This document shows positions 58,881 to 64,000 of a DNA stretch of 64,000 nucleotides, piece by piece (within the stretch, counting starts at the first letter, position 1; each line of letters starts with the position of its first letter). Source of the stretch: Rhodanobacter sp. L36 (GTDB taxonomy: Bacteria > Pseudomonadota > Gammaproteobacteria > Xanthomonadales > Rhodanobacteraceae); the NCBI RefSeq assembly GCF_009765755.1, contig NZ_LMUV01000003.1:320402-384401 (forward strand), in the 5' to 3' direction. A program made the position numbers and the translations under genes. The notes under the pieces are model-generated. The model had not been told where the DNA came from. It did not search any database and worked only from the letters and a program-made list of their open reading frames with translations.

Positions 58881-60200
58881 ATGTTTGAGAAACGATCGGC
58901 TGTGTGGTCACGACTGGCTTTCAGCGCACTGGGCAGCGCCGTCGCTGCGGCGTTTTCCATTACGACACTCGCAGTGGTGCCCACAAGCACCTTACAGGCG
59001 CAAACCGTTCCGGCCTGCGTTGCGGCGTGGAGTGCGGGCACCGTTTACAACGGCGGCAACACCGCCAGCGAAAACGGCGTCAATTACAAGGCGAACTGGT
59101 GGACTCAGGGCAACGACCCGGCCAGCAACAGCGGTCCTTCCGGCTCCGGTCAGCCATGGACATCGCAAGGCTCGTGCGGTGGAACCGGCGGCGGTGGAAC
59201 GCCGCCTCCACCCCCGCCACCTCCGCCGCCGCCGCCACCTTCGGGCAGCCTTCTGTTCAGCCCATACAAGGACGTCACCATCAATCTCGACTGGAACACC
59301 AACACCATGCGCACGGCGGTAACCGGTACGCCGATTCCGGTGGTCGGCAGTGGCAGCCTGGTGTCGACGGTCGAACCGAATCTCGGCGCCATAACATTGG
59401 CCTTCGCAACGGGCGAATGCGGCAGTGAAGGCTGGGGTGGCATTCCGGGTGCGAGTTTCGCAGCGGCGAACATTCAGTCGCTCGCCAACGCCGGCGTGCG
59501 TTACGTCGTTTCCACCGGTGGTCAGGCCGGTGTCTTCACCTGCGGAAGTCCGGCAGGCATGGCGCAGTTTCTCGCTCGTTACAACTCGGCCTACCTCGTC
59601 GGTGTGGATTTCGACATCGAAGGCGGACAGAGCCAGACGGTGATCAACAACCTGATCTCGAACGCCGCGTACGCGCACACGTTGTATCCCAACCTGCGTT
59701 TCACCTTCACGCTAGCCACGCTGGCGGCATCGGACGGGAGCTTCGGTGGCGTCAACAGTCTGGGTGACATGGTGGTGCGTGCAGTCAAGGCGGCCAACCT
59801 GCCGAACTACACGATCAACCTGATGGTGATGGACTATGGCTCGTCCGCGACGGCCGGCGTGTGCGTGGTTTCGGGTGGCACATGCAACATGGGCCAGTCG
59901 GCGATCCAGGCAGCGCAGAATCTGGAACACACCTACGGCATCCCGGCCAGCCAGATCGAGCTCACGCCGATGATCGGCATCAACGACGCCAGCAGTGAAA
60001 TGGTCACGTTGACCGACGTCGATACCATCTCCAGCTATGCGCTGAGTCAGGGTTTGGCTGGCGTGCATTACTGGTCGCTGGATCGCGACACGCCTTGTCC
60101 GGGCGGCAGCACGGGTTTTGCATCGCCCACCTGCAACTCGGTCAGCGGCAGCACGGCGTTGCAATACACCAACCGATTCCTCAACGACCTCGGTCACTGA
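58881..60200 (+). CDS. Secreted chitinase, family GH18, with chitin-binding domain
   Basis: The 439-residue product has a signal peptide (about 1–41, LQAQT), a CBM5/12 chitin-binding domain (45–99: CVAAWSAGTVYNGGN...NYKANWWTQGNDP...GQPWTSQGSC), then a linker with 13 consecutive prolines (108–120). The GH18 barrel follows, with catalytic DFDIE (D243–E247) and LMVMDYG. The organisation is like chitinase D-type enzymes. It hydrolyses beta-1,4-GlcNAc chains outside the cell. CAGGAG before ATG 58881. LacI-type operators upstream and a terminator downstream make it a single-gene unit. Confidence 0.95.
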   Translation: MFEKRSAVWSRLAFSALGSAVAAAFSITTLAVVPTSTLQAQTVPACVAAWSAGTVYNGGNTASENGVNYKANWWTQGNDPASNSGPSGSGQPWTSQGSCGGTGGGGTPPPPPPPPPPPPPSGSLLFSPYKDVTINLDWNTNTMRTAVTGTPIPVVGSGSLVSTVEPNLGAITLAFATGECGSEGWGGIPGASFAAANIQSLANAGVRYVVSTGGQAGVFTCGSPAGMAQFLARYNSAYLVGVDFDIEGGQSQTVINNLISNAAYAHTLYPNLRFTFTLATLAASDGSFGGVNSLGDMVVRAVKAANLPNYTINLMVMDYGSSATAGVCVVSGGTCNMGQSAIQAAQNLEHTYGIPASQIELTPMIGINDASSEMVTLTDVDTISSYALSQGLAGVHYWSLDRDTPCPGGSTGFASPTCNSVSGSTALQYTNRFLNDLGH

Positions 60201-60229
60201 TAAGTCAAGCAGTTTCGCAGTAACGACAG

Positions 60230-60270
60230 CCCGGCGCATGGCATCTGCCTTGCGTCGGGTTTTCGTTTTT
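60230..60270 (+). terminator. Intrinsic terminator after the chitinase gene
   Basis: CCCGGCGCA (60230–60238) pairs with TGCGTCGGG (60251–60259) with one G·T, followed by TTTTCGTTTTT. Confidence 0.8.
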
Positions 60271-60499
60271 GGAGTTCGATCGAGAGCCGAAGAAACATCC
60301 AGCCCGATGCTTCGATTTGCACGCTGTTGAACATGTCTCTCTCTGCTGGCAACACGTTGCAGGACATGGCCGCGCGACTGCAGGCGCATCTGAAACATGC
60401 TGGTCGACGCGACATCCGGCAACTGGCAAGCATTGTTCGCCGTGCTCAAAGCTGATGCATCAGCAGCGAGCAGCGGTGTTGATGCAGTCGATGTCACCA

Positions 60500-60555
60500 A
60501 AGAAAAAGACCAGGCATCCGCGCTGATATAACGGGGAGGGCACGCGGATGCCTGG
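60500..60555 (-). terminator. Terminator of the Oar-like TonB receptor gene
   Basis: CCAGGCATCCGCG (60510–60522) and CGCGGATGCCTGG (60543–60555) form a perfect 13-bp stem with a 20-nt loop. On the minus strand it is followed by TCTTTTTCTTT. It lies 10 nt after the stop. Confidence 0.78.
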
Positions 60556-60564
60556 CGGGGAAAC

Positions 60565-63500
60565 TCAATAGTCGTAGCTGACGCTCAATCGCACGTAGCG
60601 TGGATCTTCACGATAGAGGGCCGTGCCGTATTGCGGATTGGGCGTGGTGCCGGTCAATACGGAATTGGGTTGCAGGAAAATCGGACGCTGCTCGTTGAGC
60701 ACATTGAACACGTTCGCGTTGAAGGCCAGCTTGTGCGCAGCGAACGCGGGGCGATAGGTCACGCCCAGGTCGATACGGTGCGTCCATGGGAGACGGCCGT
60801 GGCTGCCGGGCGGTGAGGGCAAACCGTTGCACCAGTGATACGCGTTTCCGTAGCCGACCGGATCGCTGTAATCCGGACCGTAGGAACCAAGACAGATTTT
60901 CGGGTTGCCCGATTGCATGTCGATGTTGCCCGACGCCATCCATTCCGGCGTGAACTGGTAGTAGCCGTACAACTTGATCTGGTGCGTATGGTCGTTGTTC
61001 TGCGGCCCGTTGGTGTTTTCCATGATGACCGCGTTGTCCCAATCCTCCGTGGCCGAAGCGCCACCTTGCAGAAGATCGGAACGCAGCTGCCCTTCGGTGT
61101 TGCCGTAGCTGCGCGAGAACGTGTAGTCCAGACGTCCAAACCATTTTCCGTCGAACGGATGTTCGAGGAAAGTATCCAGTGCGTAGTAGCGGCGCTTGAG
61201 ATGCGGAAAGCCGATCTCGTCGTTGCTCAGCGTGGTGGTGAACGGGTTGCCGGCTTTGTCGATCAGGGTGAACGTGTTGGCGCGACCGGGGTTGATCAGA
61301 TAGCAACTGTTGGTGGAGCCGATCGTGTGGCCTTCGGCGGTGGCCTTGTCGGTCACCAGGTTGATGTCGCAGAAATCGTCGATCGCGTTGCGCAGGATGC
61401 GCTGGGTCAGCTTGGCGCCGTAGATCCAGTTCTGGCCGGCCGTTTTTGTGAAGCCGAGCATGAACTCATCCTGGTTTTCGGCCCCGATGTTTTTCGCCGT
61501 GACGGTATTCGGATCAGGCTGCTGGCCGAACGAATTGTTCGCAGAGACCGGCTCGGAAATCTGCGTTAGTCCGGTCGGTGTTCCATCCGGTGCGATGCCG
61601 CCATAGGTGTAGTACTGCTGCGTCGCGATGTATCCGGCCGCCGCGCCGGTGGCAGGATTGAGCGGGAGGCCGAGGTAATAACGGCCGGCATTGCCGAACA
61701 CCTTGAAACTCGCATCGCCGTTGACGTCCCAGCTGAAGCCGAGTCGCGGCGCCCATTGCGGCTTCGTCTGCTTGATGAAGGCTTGGCCAGCCGGGTTGTA
61801 ATCGGTGAACTGGTCGTTGCGCAGGCCCAGCGAAAACAGCCATCGATCCGTGGCCTGCCATTTGTCCTCGATGTATTGCGCACGTTGCGCGGAACGTACG
61901 GACACCACGCTGATCGCAACATTCTTCTGGACGTAATAACCGTCCTGACCGTTCGGATAATTTCCCGGCGCGGGTACACCCAGGCCACTGACGATCGGGG
62001 TTTGCGGCGTATCTGTGCGGCCGTAGCTCCAGCTGTAACCGGGGCCGGTGTTGAACGTGCCTTGGTCGTAGGCGTTCGCATTCTGGTTGTCGATACCCGC
62101 GCTGATGGTGTGGTCGCCGAGGTGATAGCTGACGTCGAAGCGCAAGTTGGTGGTCTTGTTGCTGCGGGTCGGATCCGACAGTGACGAGATTTGCGGATTG
62201 CCACGTGGCGCGCCGCCGGTGATTGCGGGGTTTTCGTTGATGGTGTTACTGACGTAGGTGAGGCTTGGATCGTAGACGCCGGGGAAATCGTAGTTGCGCG
62301 TATTCAACTGACCGTACATCGCGCTGATGGTCAGGTTGTCGGTGATGTAGCTGGTGTACTTGGCGACCCACAGATCGCCGCCGGTCTTGGTCGCGTCTTG
62401 CGGGCGGACGAAATCGCCGCGCGTTCGCGCGTTGTAGTCGTAGTCGTAGACCGAACCGGAACCGATGCGCTTGTCGCTCGCGCCGGTGAGTTCGAGGATA
62501 TTGCTGTCGTTGATGTTCCAGTCGAGCTTGGCGTACCAGCGCGGGTCGGTGTAGCGGTAAGTCTGGTTGGGCGCCGACGTGGTCTCGACCGAATTGATCT
62601 GGTTGCCGGTTTCACGCTCGGCTTCCGCGGCAATGAAAAAGAACAGCTTGTCCTTGATCAGCGGGCCGCCAGCGTAAGCGCTGACGGTCGTGGTGGTCGC
62701 GTCGTTGCCGCTCTTCGGATCGTAGAGCGCGCCAGCAACGGGCGTGACGGGAAGGCCATTGGCGTAATACACGTCGCGCTCTTTCGCGCGGGCAAAATTC
62801 GGCTGCCACAGCACCTGCACGCCGAAATGCCAGTCGTTGCTGCCGCGCTTGCCGACCTGGTTGATGACGCCGCCATCCGATCGTCCGTACTGCGCGCTGT
62901 AGCCGCCGGTGTAAACCTCCTGCTGATCGATCGCACCGTACGGCAGCGTGAGCCCGCCAGCGGCATTGAGTGGATCGGTCGTGTTGAATCCGTTGATGTA
63001 ATAGGCGTTCTCGCTGGCAGATGAACCGCCGAACGTGACCAACGGCTGGCCAGTTGCACTAGCGAAGTTGGCGGTATTGCGCGTGACGCCCGGCGCAAGT
63101 TGCGCGATCGATTCGGCGGAACGGCCCAGCGGAAGTTTCGCCAGTTGCTGGGCGGTGATCACCGTGCGCGAGTCGACGCTGGTGACGTCGATCGCCGGCA
63201 GCGCGTTGCCAGTCACGTTTACCGCGCTGAGCGCCGCCACGTTCGCGCCGCCAGGCGCTCCCGAAGTCGCCGACGCAGCAAATGACACATTGGTCGCGGA
63301 GCTGACGCGTAATTCCACATTGTTGCGGGTATCGACAACTTTGCCGGCCTGCTGCAACGACACGGTATACGTGCCCAGCGGCAACTGCGCCGCCACGTAA
63401 TGACCGCGCGCATCCACCGGCACCTGACGAACGAGGCCGTTGCTGCTCTGGATCATCACCGAGTCGCCGGCGCGGTCAGCCACCTGACCGACGAGCGTGC

Positions 63501-63609
63501 CGGTGGTGGACTGAGCCAAGGCACCGCCGGCCATGCCGATGCCGGTGGTCAGCATCAGCGCGCGAACCAGCGGGCGCCTGCGAAATGGAGAAATGGACAA
63601 GGTGTTCAT
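60565..63609 (-). CDS. TonB-dependent receptor, Oar-like with N-terminal carboxypeptidase-regulatory-like domain
   Basis: The 1014-residue product has a signal peptide (about 18–33, GGALAQS), then a beta-sandwich CarboxypepD_reg-like domain (about 34–110: GTLVGQVADRAGDSVMIQ...GHYVAAQLPLGTYTVSLQQAG). The plug is at about 135–250 (VITAQQLAKLPLGRSAESIAQLAPGV, ENAYYINGFNTTDP, SAQYGRSDGGVINQVGKRG). The barrel ends in LSVSYDY with a C-terminal aromatic residue, as expected for BAM recognition. Such receptors take up sugars, peptides or modified compounds in Xanthomonadales. AGGGAG lies 5 nt before ATG 63609. Twin palindromes upstream suggest LacI-family control. Confidence 0.92.
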   Translation of the reverse strand: MNTLSISPFRRRPLVRALMLTTGIGMAGGALAQSTTGTLVGQVADRAGDSVMIQSSNGLVRQVPVDARGHYVAAQLPLGTYTVSLQQAGKVVDTRNNVELRVSSATNVSFAASATSGAPGGANVAALSAVNVTGNALPAIDVTSVDSRTVITAQQLAKLPLGRSAESIAQLAPGVTRNTANFASATGQPLVTFGGSSASENAYYINGFNTTDPLNAAGGLTLPYGAIDQQEVYTGGYSAQYGRSDGGVINQVGKRGSNDWHFGVQVLWQPNFARAKERDVYYANGLPVTPVAGALYDPKSGNDATTTTVSAYAGGPLIKDKLFFFIAAEAERETGNQINSVETTSAPNQTYRYTDPRWYAKLDWNINDSNILELTGASDKRIGSGSVYDYDYNARTRGDFVRPQDATKTGGDLWVAKYTSYITDNLTISAMYGQLNTRNYDFPGVYDPSLTYVSNTINENPAITGGAPRGNPQISSLSDPTRSNKTTNLRFDVSYHLGDHTISAGIDNQNANAYDQGTFNTGPGYSWSYGRTDTPQTPIVSGLGVPAPGNYPNGQDGYYVQKNVAISVVSVRSAQRAQYIEDKWQATDRWLFSLGLRNDQFTDYNPAGQAFIKQTKPQWAPRLGFSWDVNGDASFKVFGNAGRYYLGLPLNPATGAAAGYIATQQYYTYGGIAPDGTPTGLTQISEPVSANNSFGQQPDPNTVTAKNIGAENQDEFMLGFTKTAGQNWIYGAKLTQRILRNAIDDFCDINLVTDKATAEGHTIGSTNSCYLINPGRANTFTLIDKAGNPFTTTLSNDEIGFPHLKRRYYALDTFLEHPFDGKWFGRLDYTFSRSYGNTEGQLRSDLLQGGASATEDWDNAVIMENTNGPQNNDHTHQIKLYGYYQFTPEWMASGNIDMQSGNPKICLGSYGPDYSDPVGYGNAYHWCNGLPSPPGSHGRLPWTHRIDLGVTYRPAFAAHKLAFNANVFNVLNEQRPIFLQPNSVLTGTTPNPQYGTALYREDPRYVRLSVSYDY

Positions 63610-63684
63610 GAGGCTCCCTGATCGAAGCAACTACGGCACCTCAGCGAGGGGTCGGTGGTTCCTCGCCACCGATGATTGCCTTCA

Positions 63685-63700
63685 TTTGCATCGATCCAAA
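63685..63700. promoter_or_regulatory. Near-palindrome TTTGCATCGATCCAAA, proximal operator of the TonB receptor
   Basis: A 16-bp palindrome (perfect form TTTGGATCGATCCAAA) with one mismatch pair lies 75 nt upstream of the receptor start. A second copy is exactly 90 bp further at 63775–63790. CG-centred symmetry suggests a LacI-family operator. Confidence 0.6.
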
Positions 63701-63774
63701 TTCGAGTCACACCAAGTCGGATTTGACGACTGGAGCAACGGGGTGGGTAACGCAACGGCGTGTTTGCCGGGATC

Positions 63775-63790
63775 TTTGTATCGATCCAAA
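63775..63790. promoter_or_regulatory. Near-palindrome TTTGTATCGATCCAAA, distal operator
   Basis: This matches the proximal copy except for one base and lies 90 bp away, start to start. Paired sites at such spacing suit repression by looping or cooperative binding. Confidence 0.6.
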
Positions 63791-64000
63791 TAAAGAGTTA
63801 CCGCAGAGGTTCCCCGGAGTCGAGCGCGAAAGGCAAAAACTTGCGACTGTGTCGTGAAACGGGACATTGCTCGAAGCGAATAAGCGTGTTGTGCGCAAAA
63901 ATCCACGTTTTCTTCGCGTTATTCATGCAACGCAAATCAGATTTCAGTTAGAAAAATACGGAAGTGCGTGGTGCAGCCGATGAGTACGGACGCTGTCGCC

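Larger units (their letters stand above)
60201..60564. other. 364-bp intergenic region between convergent chitinase and TonB receptor genes
   Basis: It holds the terminators of both genes (60230–60270 and 60500–60555). Two short overlapping frames (60333–60455, 40 residues; 60397–60531, 44 residues) look weakly protein-like (for example NWQALFAVLKADAS). They could be fragments of one frameshifted small gene, but neither has a ribosome-binding site, so I do not call them. Confidence 0.5.
63610..64000. other. 391-bp upstream region of the Oar-like receptor
   Basis: No gene is supported. It contains two copies of TTTGnATCGATCCAAA (annotated separately) and is AT-richer from about 63880. An ATG at 63980 opens a frame (MSTDAVA...) that runs off the window and might be the start of a divergent gene; no clear ribosome-binding site precedes it. 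Confidence 0.45.

Noticed and set aside
63760-63951. 63-codon frame in the TonB receptor promoter region
   Set aside because: It overlaps the distal operator and lacks a ribosome-binding site or protein-like composition.

Overview
The window is high-GC gammaproteobacterial chromosome. The infC–rpmI–rplT–pheS–pheT–ihfA–merR–tRNA-Pro block, the secreted glycosidases, the TonB-dependent receptors and the LacI-type palindromes fit the Xanthomonadales, most likely Rhodanobacteraceae (Dyella/Luteibacter/Rhodanobacter-like). That placement is inference from gene order and protein style; no search was run. No rRNA, CRISPR array, insertion sequence or prophage was seen.

Layout. (1) 1–5342: translation block (end of infC, rpmI, rplT, pheS, pheT, ihfA, a MerR regulator, tRNA-Pro-GGG), then an AT-richer orphan membrane/zinc-ribbon gene. 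(2) 5.9–15 kb: serA divergent from a D-2-hydroxyacid/2-hydroxyglutarate-type FAD dehydrogenase, a GH92 mannosidase, proline iminopeptidase, upp, a PsiF-repeat protein and a class III aminotransferase. (3) 15.1–18.7 kb: ABC-2 exporter (ATPase, permease) plus a DesK/DesR-like two-component pair, reading as one operon. (4) 18.8–23.6 kb: a DUF3142 protein overlapping a large lipoprotein of unknown function, then queA. (5) 23.7–36.5 kb: secreted enzymes (multicopper oxidase, AcpA/PLC-type phosphoesterase, GH29 fucosidase, GH31 lipoprotein), DUF2252, and a FUSC membrane protein whose frame runs without a stop into a beta-class glutathione transferase. (6) 36.6–50.5 kb: fasciclin protein, TonB receptor divergent from a DUF1080 protein, NTF2-like protein, esterase, Spy-like and glycine-zipper envelope proteins, GNAT, a GH95-like glycosidase, msrA, a second GST, an MHS transporter and a DksA-type zinc finger. 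(7) 50.6–64 kb: GH3 beta-glucosidase, DinB protein, M61 peptidase, PiT phosphate transporter, 2H RNA ligase-like protein, GH18 chitinase and an Oar-like TonB receptor.

How the parts fit. Much of the window encodes periplasmic, outer-membrane or secreted machinery for breaking down glycans (alpha-mannose, fucose, GH31-type linkages, beta-glucosides, chitin). The genes are scattered rather than in one polysaccharide locus, so regulation in trans is likely. Three families of CG-centred palindromes typical of LacI-family operators support this: TGTAAACGnTTACA before both GH3 and GH18, GACAACGnTGTC twice before GH18, and TTTGnATCGATCCAAA twice before the last TonB receptor. No LacI-family regulator lies in the window. 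A Pho-box-like direct repeat precedes the PiT transporter.
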